Source of the DNA: QHCE01 sp041743105
Lineage (GTDB): Bacteria > Actinomycetota > Actinomycetes > Mycobacteriales > QHCE01
Assembly: GCA_041743105.1 (NCBI GenBank)
Contig: JBGTNI010000038.1
Span: 1 to 52,054, forward strand
Reading direction: 5' to 3'
Length of the DNA stretch: 52,054 nt
Part shown: positions 41,746-48,718 of the stretch, piece after piece
How the letters are laid out: each line of letters starts with the position of its first letter
Position numbering within the stretch: the stretch's first letter is position 1
Notes under the pieces: generated by a model
The model's input: only the letters and a program-made list of their open reading frames with translations
What the model was told of the DNA's origin: nothing
Databases searched by the model: none
Made by a program: the position numbers and the translations under genes

Positions 41746-42345
41746 GTGCACAGCTTTGATGGCGGTGATGGAGACTCCCCCCGCCCGACATCGAGGAATC
41801 GGTCCCGAAACCTTCGTTTGGTGGGGGGCGAGCGTTCGGCAACTACGACGCGGCAAGGCGTAGCGTCGACGACGACTGATTCAACGTCGCGGGCAGCCGA
41901 TCCGACTGGTTTTCCCTCAGTTGTCCGTACCCTGGAACGGCTCGGATATCTGGCAGAACCACTTATCGACTATCGGCTACAGCGGCGTGCGGTGTTACGC
42001 GATCTACGTCGCGGATCGATAGGTATATATGAGGTCTGCGACGCATCGCCATATTTGCTGCGGGCAGCAAGCTTTTTCGGGGAGCCCAGCCAGATCAGGT
42101 GCCCGGTATGTCGCAAGGAGCCGCTGTGGCGGGTTTGCTTCGCCTACGGCGACGACATGGGCCACTACGCGGGACAGGCCTGTGGCACTGCAACGTTACC
42201 CGCGCTGGCACGTAGGTTTGGCGAATGCGAGGTTTACTCCGTCGAGGTCTGCGCGGGTTGTAGCTGGAACCACTTGGTGGAAAAGTTCCTGCTCATGGAC
42301 CATATTCCACCAGAGCAGCGGCCCCCTCTGGTCAGTGGTGCGTAG
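41746..42345 (+). CDS. DUF5318 protein (Rv0049-like)
   Basis: The conserved part is the last 125 residues: LIDYRLQRRAVLRDLRRGSI, EVCDASPYLLRAASFFGEPS, CPVC and CAGCSWNHLVEKFLLM. This is the actinobacterial DUF5318 family encoded just before ponA1. The CPVC and CAGC pairs probably bind zinc. The first 70 residues are Ser/Thr/Arg-rich and not conserved. The GTG at 41746 is chosen because it sits at the predicted transcription start; the frame also offers an ATG at 41653, which would place the PadR operator inside the gene, and TTG/GTG starts at 41818-41821. Confidence 0.8.
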   Translation: MHSFDGGDGDSPRPTSRNRSRNLRLVGGERSATTTRQGVASTTTDSTSRAADPTGFPSVVRTLERLGYLAEPLIDYRLQRRAVLRDLRRGSIGIYEVCDASPYLLRAASFFGEPSQIRCPVCRKEPLWRVCFAYGDDMGHYAGQACGTATLPALARRFGECEVYSVEVCAGCSWNHLVEKFLLMDHIPPEQRPPLVSGA

Positions 42346-42399
42346 CGGGGCGGCTGGGGTGACTATCGACACCGCTAGTCAGTCAGGCATGGTGGGGAT

Positions 42400-44748
42400 A
42401 TGAGTTCGCCGTTCGATCGCGCTCGCGGTAGCGCCAGCGTTCCGGGAGCACCGCCGCTGGGTGGTCGGTCGGGCCGCGGTGACTTTCAGCGTGATCCGCG
42501 ACGGGCTTCACGCCGCAGCCATGAGCGTGACTCTGCCAGCAATGGCTTGCCCGGCGTCGATCGGCAACAGCGACGTGCCCGTCCTGCCGGTGTGCAGCGC
42601 GGTCAGCGCCCAGCGGCCCCTGTCACTCCCGAGCGGGCGAAGAAGCTGCGCAAGCGGCGTCGTCGCCGCAAGATCTACCTGATCATTAGCCTGACTTTGC
42701 TGATGCTGTTTGTGGCAGCAATGGGTGTCGGTTACGCCGCACTGCAGGTTCCGCTCCCCGATCTGCGTGCGGCCAAGCAGGTGTCGGTCATCTATTACGC
42801 CGATGGTAAGACTGAATTGGCTCGCCTCGGAGTGGAAAACCGCGAAGAGGTCAAGCTCGACAAGATTCCCCAGCATCTGCAACGCGCCGTCGTCGCGGCC
42901 GAAGACCGCAGTTTTTTCGAGAACGACGGGGTATCTATTCGTGGCACGCTCCGAGCCCTCTGGGCCAACGTGCGCGGCAAGAAAACCCAGGGCGGTTCCA
43001 CCATCACACAGCAGTACGTCCGGAACGTGTTCCTCACCCAGAAGCAAACGTTTACTCGTAAGACTCAAGAGATCGCCCTTGCAAGAAAGATGGATCAGGA
43101 ATACAGCAAGGACCAGATTCTGGAGTACTACCTCAACACCATCTTCTGGGGCCGTGGCGCCTACGGAGTACAGGCCGCCGCCAAGGCCTATTTCGGCGTT
43201 GGTGTGGATCATCTCACCGTAGAACAATCAGCCCTGCTCGCCGGCATCATCAAGAGCCCGAACACTATGGATCCCGAGGAAAATCCGGCCAGAGCGCAGG
43301 AGCGGTGGTCTTACGTGATCGATGGCATGGTCTCCAAAGGTTGGCTCGACAAAAGCTCAGCGGACACCATGCAGCTGCCGACGACTAAACCCAAAGCACA
43401 GGCACAGACCAACGCCGGTCTCAAGGGCATCACCGGTACCATCATGACTCGAGTGCAGGCAGAGTTGCTGAGCTCAGGGATTTCAGAACAGCAGCTCAAC
43501 ACCGGTGGGCTGCGGATTATCACCACCATCGACCCCAAAATGCAGCAGGCGCTGAACAACGTCGTGAAAAAGAACATGGCGGGACAACCGGCCAACCTCG
43601 CCACCGGCATCGTCGCGACCGAGCCGGGTACCGGAAAAATCAAGGCATACTACGGTGGCGACAATGGATTCGGCCAGTTCGACGTTGCGGGCTATCAGGC
43701 ATTTCACCCGGCGGGTTCGTCGTTCAAGGCCTATGTTTTGGCGCGAGCGTTGGAAGAGGACATCAGCATTAACTCGGTCTGGGATGGCCGTACGCCGCGT
43801 CGCTTTCCTGGCAGGGAGAAGCCGGTGAACAACTCCGAGAACAACAGTTCCTGCCCAAACTGCACCCTGGACAAAGCTACGGTGCTCTCGCTCAACACGG
43901 CCTATTACGCCGTCACTACCAAGGTGGGTGCTGCCGATGTAGCTGAGTTGGCGGGGCGTGCGGGCATCACCAAGCTCGACGGTAAACCCATCGACCAGAT
44001 CAAAGACGAGGTCAACAACAACATCGGGATCGGTCAGTACGGCGTGAGTGTCATTGACCATTCGGCCGGATTCGCTACCTTCGCCAGCGGCGGTATGTAT
44101 GCAAAACCGCACTTCGTGCAGAGCGTGACCCAAAGCGAAGGTAACCTGTACGAGGCGGCGAACGAGACCCGACGCGCGTTCAGCGCCGACGTCGCCGCCG
44201 ATGTCGATACGGTGCTGCAACATGTGGTGCAAAACGGCGACCCATTGGCCGGAGGTCGTCCCGCCGGAGGCAAGACCGGTACCCACCAGTACCTCGACAC
44301 CGGCAAGAACTCGCACGCATGGATGGCGGGATTCACCCCGCAGCTGTCGACCGCGGTCTGGGTCGGTAACTCCGGTTCCGACGGTCCTATCGTGGACAAG
44401 CGTGGACGGAACATCTTCGGCTCCGGACTTCCCACTGACATCTGGAAGTCGTTCATGGACAGCGCGCTGACGGGGATGAAGAAAGAGAAATTCCCGGAGC
44501 CTAAGCTGATCGGTGACGAATCCGCTGGTGATGCCGCGCCACCACCTCCGGCACCGACTCCTGATCCAGACGCTACACCGCCACCTGGGCCCGATGAGCT
44601 GACCGATTTACCCGTACCCGAGGACTACTATCCCGAAAACGGAGGCGGTTTGCTGAGTCCTCGCCGACCACAGGAATCGCCTGGGACCACTCCTCAACCC
44701 CGCCAGGCACCTAATCGCCAGCCACCCGGGCTACCGCGGTCAACGTGA
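42400..44748 (+). CDS. ponA: bifunctional penicillin-binding protein (class A), PonA1-like
   Basis: The 782-residue enzyme polymerises and cross-links peptidoglycan. A basic, disordered cytoplasmic tail (1-90) precedes one membrane helix (YLIISLTLLMLFVAAMGVGY). The GT51 domain has RAVVAAEDRSFFENDGVS, GGSTITQQYVRNVFL and GRGAYGVQAAAKAYFG. The transpeptidase domain has the SxxK motif in HPAGSSFKAYVLA (about 440), SLNTAYYAV for SxN and GGKTGTHQ for KTG. The last 90 residues are Pro-rich and extracytoplasmic. Gene order ino1-padR-DUF5318-ponA is as in M. tuberculosis. Its end overlaps the convergent nfo gene by 9 bases. Confidence 0.96.
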   Translation: MSSPFDRARGSASVPGAPPLGGRSGRGDFQRDPRRASRRSHERDSASNGLPGVDRQQRRARPAGVQRGQRPAAPVTPERAKKLRKRRRRRKIYLIISLTLLMLFVAAMGVGYAALQVPLPDLRAAKQVSVIYYADGKTELARLGVENREEVKLDKIPQHLQRAVVAAEDRSFFENDGVSIRGTLRALWANVRGKKTQGGSTITQQYVRNVFLTQKQTFTRKTQEIALARKMDQEYSKDQILEYYLNTIFWGRGAYGVQAAAKAYFGVGVDHLTVEQSALLAGIIKSPNTMDPEENPARAQERWSYVIDGMVSKGWLDKSSADTMQLPTTKPKAQAQTNAGLKGITGTIMTRVQAELLSSGISEQQLNTGGLRIITTIDPKMQQALNNVVKKNMAGQPANLATGIVATEPGTGKIKAYYGGDNGFGQFDVAGYQAFHPAGSSFKAYVLARALEEDISINSVWDGRTPRRFPGREKPVNNSENNSSCPNCTLDKATVLSLNTAYYAVTTKVGAADVAELAGRAGITKLDGKPIDQIKDEVNNNIGIGQYGVSVIDHSAGFATFASGGMYAKPHFVQSVTQSEGNLYEAANETRRAFSADVAADVDTVLQHVVQNGDPLAGGRPAGGKTGTHQYLDTGKNSHAWMAGFTPQLSTAVWVGNSGSDGPIVDKRGRNIFGSGLPTDIWKSFMDSALTGMKKEKFPEPKLIGDESAGDAAPPPPAPTPDPDATPPPGPDELTDLPVPEDYYPENGGGLLSPRRPQESPGTTPQPRQAPNRQPPGLPRST

Positions 44749-45525
44749 GCGCGACGCCAGAAGCTTGCGAAGCAGTGCGATGTCGGCGGCCTGGTCCGGC
44801 GGCCCGCCCGGGGTTTCGACGATCACTGGCGCATCGGCTGTGGCGACCACTTCACACAGGACTTCGGGTGAAATCTGGCCCTTACCCAGGTTGTCGTGTC
44901 GGTCACGGCCGGAGTTGAAATCGTCCTTGGAATCGTTGGCGTGAATCAGGTCGATTCGCCCTGCGATCGCCTTCATGCGGTCTACGACCGTATCGAGCTC
45001 CTCGCCCCCCGCGTGGGCGTGGCAGGTATCGAGGCAGACACCTGGTCCGAAATCCCCGATTACGTCCCAGAGCCGGGCGAACTGGTCGAGATTACGTGCC
45101 ATAGCGTTCTTCCCGCCCGCGGTGTTCTCGATGAAAAGCCGCGTAGTAAAGCCACCGTCGCGTTCGGCGTAGGCAAAGGTCTTGCGCCAGTTCTCAACCC
45201 CGACGGCTGGATCCTCCTCAACGGGTAAATGGCCACCGTGCACGACAACGCCGAGCGCACCTATGTCGTGCGCCGCAGCTGCGTAGGCGGTGAGTAGCCC
45301 CCGGGAAGGCACGCGTACCCGGTTATTGGTAGTGGCCACATTGATCAGGTACGGCGCATGGATCACCAACGCGACATCGCTGGCAGCGAGCGCCGCAGCG
45401 TCTGATCGTGGTGTCGGCTTGGCCCAACTTTGGGGATTACTCAGAAAGAATTGAACGATGTCGGCGCCGCGAACCGCAGCTTCGTCGAGAGGAGCAACCG
45501 AACTTACATGGGCACCTATACGCAT
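44740..45525 (-). CDS. nfo: deoxyribonuclease IV / AP endonuclease (endonuclease IV family)
   Basis: The 261-residue TIM-barrel protein begins MRIGAHVSSVAPLDEAA and shows metal-ligand blocks of endonuclease IV: VVVHGGHLPV, TRLFIENTAGGKNAM, CLDTCHAHAGGEELD, LIHANDSKDDFNSGRDRHDN with GKGQI, and VIVETPGG. It cuts DNA at abasic sites during base excision repair. The ATG at 45525 begins 7 bases after a TAGCCT -10 box (45533-45538 on the minus strand), so translation may be leaderless; the frame extends upstream but without support. Confidence 0.92.
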   Translation of the reverse strand: MRIGAHVSSVAPLDEAAVRGADIVQFFLSNPQSWAKPTPRSDAAALAASDVALVIHAPYLINVATTNNRVRVPSRGLLTAYAAAAHDIGALGVVVHGGHLPVEEDPAVGVENWRKTFAYAERDGGFTTRLFIENTAGGKNAMARNLDQFARLWDVIGDFGPGVCLDTCHAHAGGEELDTVVDRMKAIAGRIDLIHANDSKDDFNSGRDRHDNLGKGQISPEVLCEVVATADAPVIVETPGGPPDQAADIALLRKLLASRSR

Positions 45526-45654
45526 GTAGCGTAGGCTACGGGCTGTTGTCGTATTGGTCGGCGTGCGGGTTACGCCGGTCCGTACCGCTAGCCGGCCTGT
45601 GTAACCAAACAGCCAAGTACCAACGATGATTTCCTTGTGGAGAAAGAGTTTTGT

Positions 45655-46548
45655 GTGCCTAGCCTGCTGTCCCAATCACAGTCGTCGTTTCTTAGAGTCC
45701 TTGGCGATAGGGCGTCGGATCGGTTTCGACCGGTAATAGTCGTTGTGGCGGCCGCGGCGATGTCACTGGTTTTACTGGCTCCACCGGCCGCCGACGCCGC
45801 ACCGGCAAGTGAGTCATACGCTGATTCAGCCACCATGCGTTTCGATGGCGCGGTGAACCTGCTGGGGTTGCTGAACAGCCTCGCTGTTTCACCGAGCGAA
45901 GTTCGAGTACGCGCCGGCGGTGTGGTGACCTTCGTCAACGACAGCGGCGCAAGCCTTAACCTGGCGGTTGCCGGGCGGACCAGCACCTTGCCCTCCGGTG
46001 GTTCACAACGATACGACTTTCCGGGCGGTTCTCGCCCCCAGAGCTTCACCGCTTCGGTTACCCCGGTCAATACCGTCGTGGTAGACGATGCGCTTCGAAG
46101 CAGCGGCACGGTGCGAGTCGCTGCGGCTTCACATGGCGGCTCCCCCGCTGTCTCGTCGCCTCGTCCAAGTCCGTCTGCTGTGTCCGGATCGACGCCGGAC
46201 GGCGCGCAATCAGACGCTGCGAATAAAGCAGCTCAGGCTTCACCGGCCGCTCCTTCTCATACGTCTCAAGCCAACAAAGAGCTGTCCACCTTGCTTGAAT
46301 GGGAGTTCGGCGACGCTCCCACCGTCGACAGGCTGTTGGAGCCCGAAGTACGACAACGCGCAGCCCAGCCTGATGCAGACGAGGCGGCAGCGGACGAGGC
46401 CGCAGCCCCAGAAGGCGCGCTGTCTGCCTTCACCGACGATGGTCAAGTGGGGTTGCTGATTGTGGTGGCGGCAGTGCTGTTGATCGGTGTGACCGCCGCG
46501 GCGATGCGTGTTGTGAGGGCACGGCGAAGGACCGTGCTGCGTGGCTGA
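45655..46548 (+). CDS. exported protein with cupredoxin-like domain and C-terminal anchor
   Basis: The 297-residue precursor has a signal sequence (VIVVVAAAAMSLVLLAPPAA ending ADAA), then a beta-rich domain of about 100 residues (VSPSEVRVRAGGVVTFVNDS and LPSGGSQRYDFPGGSRP). The domain resembles cupredoxin-like sensors but lacks the usual Cys/His/Met copper ligands. A Ser/Pro/Ala-rich low-complexity stretch follows, then one membrane helix (LLIVVAAVLLIGVTAAA) and an Arg-rich tail, so it should be anchored at both the end and the envelope side. The GTG at 45655 follows GGAGAAAGAG by 6 bases; a GTG at 45637 has no signal. The function is unknown. Confidence 0.75.
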   Translation: MPSLLSQSQSSFLRVLGDRASDRFRPVIVVVAAAAMSLVLLAPPAADAAPASESYADSATMRFDGAVNLLGLLNSLAVSPSEVRVRAGGVVTFVNDSGASLNLAVAGRTSTLPSGGSQRYDFPGGSRPQSFTASVTPVNTVVVDDALRSSGTVRVAAASHGGSPAVSSPRPSPSAVSGSTPDGAQSDAANKAAQASPAAPSHTSQANKELSTLLEWEFGDAPTVDRLLEPEVRQRAAQPDADEAAADEAAAPEGALSAFTDDGQVGLLIVVAAVLLIGVTAAAMRVVRARRRTVLRG

Positions 46549-46632
46549 TCCGCGACGACCCGGGCGCTCTAATGCCACAAGTTGTGGCCGTTGTCCACGA
46601 ACGAACTAGCCACGCGGCCCGATCTGCACCGG

Positions 46633-46656
46633 CTGTACTACACTACGCTAGTACAG
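46633..46656. promoter_or_regulatory. inverted repeat upstream of rpsF
   Basis: CTGTACTA (46633-46640) and TAGTACAG (46649-46656) form a perfect 8-base inverted repeat around 8 bases. It lies 84 bases after the exported-protein gene and 88 bases before rpsF. It could be a terminator of the former or an operator of the latter. Confidence 0.4.
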
Positions 46657-46699
46657 CTATTCATATAGCGACACACACGCCGCTAACGGCGACCCTCTT

Positions 46700-46718
46700 G
46701 TCACGGAACTTCCGTGAC
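46700..46718. promoter_or_regulatory. 19-base palindrome in the rpsF leader
   Basis: GTCACGGAA-C-TTCCGTGAC is a perfect palindrome with one central base. It lies 26 bases before the rpsF start and 14 bases before its AGGAGG ribosome binding site. As DNA it looks like an operator. As RNA it would fold into a hairpin near the start of translation, where ribosomal-protein autoregulation often acts. Confidence 0.5.
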
Positions 46719-46744
46719 CGCGACAGTCCATAGGAGGTTGGGTA

Positions 46745-47041
46745 GTGTCTTTGCGTCATTACGAGGTCATGGTGATCCTCGATCCTGAGTTGGAAGAGCG
46801 CACCATCGAGCCTTCACTTAAGAGTTTTCTCACCGTGATCGACGACTCCGGCGGTGCTGTGGACAAGATCGATATCTGGGGACGGCGACGTCTGTCGTAT
46901 GAGATCAGTAAAAAATACGAAGGTATCTATGCCGTCATGCAGCTCAAAGCCGAGCCGGCTGCGGTCAGCGAGCTCGATCGGCAACTAAAGCTGAACGAGT
47001 CGGTGATACGCACCAAAGTCATTCGACCAGATCAGCGTTAG
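46745..47041 (+). CDS. rpsF: 30S ribosomal protein S6
   Basis: The 98-residue protein has the S6 signature RHYEVMVILDPELEERTIEP and IWGRRRLSYEISKKYEGIYA. It binds 16S rRNA together with S18. The GTG at 46745 follows AGGAGG by 7 bases. It opens the rpsF-ssb-rpsR-rplI operon, with gaps of 26, 68 and 30 bases. Confidence 0.97.
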   Translation: MSLRHYEVMVILDPELEERTIEPSLKSFLTVIDDSGGAVDKIDIWGRRRLSYEISKKYEGIYAVMQLKAEPAAVSELDRQLKLNESVIRTKVIRPDQR

Positions 47042-47067
47042 TAACCATTGTTTAGCTAAGGAGCGAC

Positions 47068-47535
47068 ATGGCAGGCGACACAGGCATCACCTTAGTGGGC
47101 AACCTCGTCGATGACCCTGAGCTTCGCTTCACCACGAGCGGAGCGGCAGTGGCTAAGTTCCGGATCGCCTCTACGCCGCGCACCTTCGACCGGCAAGCCA
47201 ATGAGTGGAAAGACGGGGAATCCCTATTCCTCACGTGTAACATTTGGCGGCAGGCGGCCGAGAACGTGGCCGAGTCACTGCAGCGCGGAACCCGCGTCAT
47301 CGTGCATGGTCGCCTCAAGCAGCGCTCGTACGAGACCCGAGAAGGCGAAAAACGTACCGTCTTCGAAGTTGAAGTCGACGAGGTTGGCCCGTCGTTGCGT
47401 AGCGCCACCGCCAAGATAAACAAGGTCAGTCGCAGCGGCGGCTTCGGTGGCAACTCGCCTGGAAATGACGATCCGTGGGCTGCCGCTACCCCGGCTGCGG
47501 GTGCTCAACCGGCCGCCGACGAGCCGCCTTTCTAG
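47068..47535 (+). CDS. ssb: single-stranded DNA-binding protein
   Basis: The 155-residue protein has an OB fold (residues 1-115: GITLVGNLVDDPELRFTTSG, FLTCNIWRQAAENVAESL and RGTRVIVHGRLKQRSYETRE), then a Gly/Ser/Ala-rich tail ending DEPPF. The acidic tip is the site where DNA-repair and replication partners bind. It protects single-stranded DNA at the fork. Confidence 0.97.
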   Translation: MAGDTGITLVGNLVDDPELRFTTSGAAVAKFRIASTPRTFDRQANEWKDGESLFLTCNIWRQAAENVAESLQRGTRVIVHGRLKQRSYETREGEKRTVFEVEVDEVGPSLRSATAKINKVSRSGGFGGNSPGNDDPWAAATPAAGAQPAADEPPF

Positions 47536-47603
47536 GCACGTTGCATTTCATAGGCATCTAGCCCTTAGACATCCCAGTAATCCAAATATGAAGCGAGTTC
47601 GAT

Positions 47604-47870
47604 GTGAGTTCCAAAGCAACTTCCAAAACGACTTCCAAAACCGAGAAGCGTAAACCGATCAAGAAGAAAGCCAACCCGCTGGACGCCGCGGGAATTTCCT
47701 ATATTGACTGGAAAGACACCAACTTGCTGCGCAAGTTCATCTCCGACCGTGGCAAGATTCGTGCTCGCCGGGTGACAGGTGTGAGTAACCAACAGCAACG
47801 TCAGCTCGCGGCGGCCATCAAGAACGCCCGCGAGATGGCGTTGTTGGGCTACACCAGCACGCCCCGTTGA
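47604..47870 (+). CDS. rpsR: 30S ribosomal protein S18, cysteine-free form
   Basis: The 88-residue protein has the S18 core ISYIDWKDTNLLRKFISDRG, KIRARRVTG and AIKNAREMALL. It contains no Cys at all, whereas the zinc-binding form of S18 has CxxC-type motifs in the N-terminal part and in the middle. It is therefore the zinc-independent (C-minus) type, as in some other mycolata. The GTG at 47604 lacks a strong ribosome binding site. Confidence 0.95.
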   Translation: MSSKATSKTTSKTEKRKPIKKKANPLDAAGISYIDWKDTNLLRKFISDRGKIRARRVTGVSNQQQRQLAAAIKNAREMALLGYTSTPR

Positions 47871-47900
47871 GAGCGCCTGTAATTAGAGTTAGGAACTAAC

Positions 47901-48350
47901 GTGAAGGTCATTCTTACCCACGAAGTAAACGCTCTGGGTCTTGCAGGCGACGTTGTCGACGTCAAGGACGGCTACGGCCGTAACTATCTGCTGCCGCAGA
48001 AGCTGGCCATCACGGCTACACGCGGTGCCGCCAAGCAAGCCGAGCAGCTTAAGCGATCGCGAAAAGCTCGTGAAATTCGCGATCTGGACGGCGCACGCCA
48101 GGCAAGCGAACAGCTGCGCAACTTGACGGTGTCGTTGCAGGTCCGGGCAGGCGCGGGAGGTCGACTCTACGGCGCCGTGACCACATCCGATGTAGCGGAG
48201 GCGGTGCTGCGGGCCGGGGGTCCTGCGCTAGACAAGCGGCGGGTCCAGCTGGTGAGTCCCATCAAGAGCACTGGACTTCACAAGGTCAGTGTGGCGCTGC
48301 ACCCCGATGTCACGACGCAGTTCTCGGTGGACGTGGCGGCCGAAAAATAA
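47901..48350 (+). CDS. rplI: 50S ribosomal protein L9
   Basis: The 149-residue protein shows the L9 N-terminal domain MKVILTHEVNALGLAGDVVD and VKDGYGRNYLLPQKLA, a long charged helix (residues 45-75) and the C-terminal domain GAGGRLYGAVTTSDVAEAV. It ends the ribosomal operon; a hairpin lies 33 bases after the stop. Confidence 0.97.
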   Translation: MKVILTHEVNALGLAGDVVDVKDGYGRNYLLPQKLAITATRGAAKQAEQLKRSRKAREIRDLDGARQASEQLRNLTVSLQVRAGAGGRLYGAVTTSDVAEAVLRAGGPALDKRRVQLVSPIKSTGLHKVSVALHPDVTTQFSVDVAAEK

Positions 48351-48364
48351 GCGGCAGAAATTTT

Positions 48365-48505
48365 TTATCCACAGCAGGTGGATGGTATTACCGCTGATTA
48401 AGCCGGTAATACCACCGTTGATGCACAGGTTTTCCCCAGCAAGTACACAGTGCTGTGCACGGTTGGCGACGCTTCTCCCCAGCCTCATCCACAACCTTGT
48501 CCACA
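48365..48505 (+). promoter_or_regulatory. DnaA-box cluster upstream of dnaB
   Basis: The 368-base gap between rplI and dnaB has three boxes in the same orientation: TTATCCACA at 48365-48373 (perfect), TCATCCACA at 48485-48493 (fits YYRTCCACA) and TTGTCCACA at 48497-48505 (perfect). The last two are 12 bases apart start to start, the same spacing as two of the boxes upstream of dnaA. The last box ends about 210 bases before the dnaB start. Confidence 0.7.
48384..48413. terminator. hairpin after rplI
   Basis: GGTATTACCG (48384-48393) pairs perfectly with CGGTAATACC (48404-48413) over a 10-base loop. It probably ends the rpsF-rplI transcript. No T-run follows, so the evidence is the stem alone. 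Confidence 0.6.
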
Positions 48506-48718
48506 ATCCGGTTTGAGTAGGTGCATGTCGGCGCCGTAGGGTCACGGTCCGCACTAGCCGAGCGGCGCGGGCGTTGTTGTCACAGCCGCCTAGTATCCCG
48601 GTACTACGCGTTAGTAGCTGGACTAGCACAGGCAGGTGGATCTGCGCAGTGAGCTAATTTCGGGCTGACTTTAGTAACGAATGGCTCAGTGGCAACCCGA
48701 CAATTAGGGGGCTCTGGA

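Noticed and set aside
42508..43227. A 239-codon minus-strand frame, with another of 277 codons at 43483-44316.
   Set aside because: Both are antisense to the intact ponA gene and show no recognisable motif or ribosome binding site.
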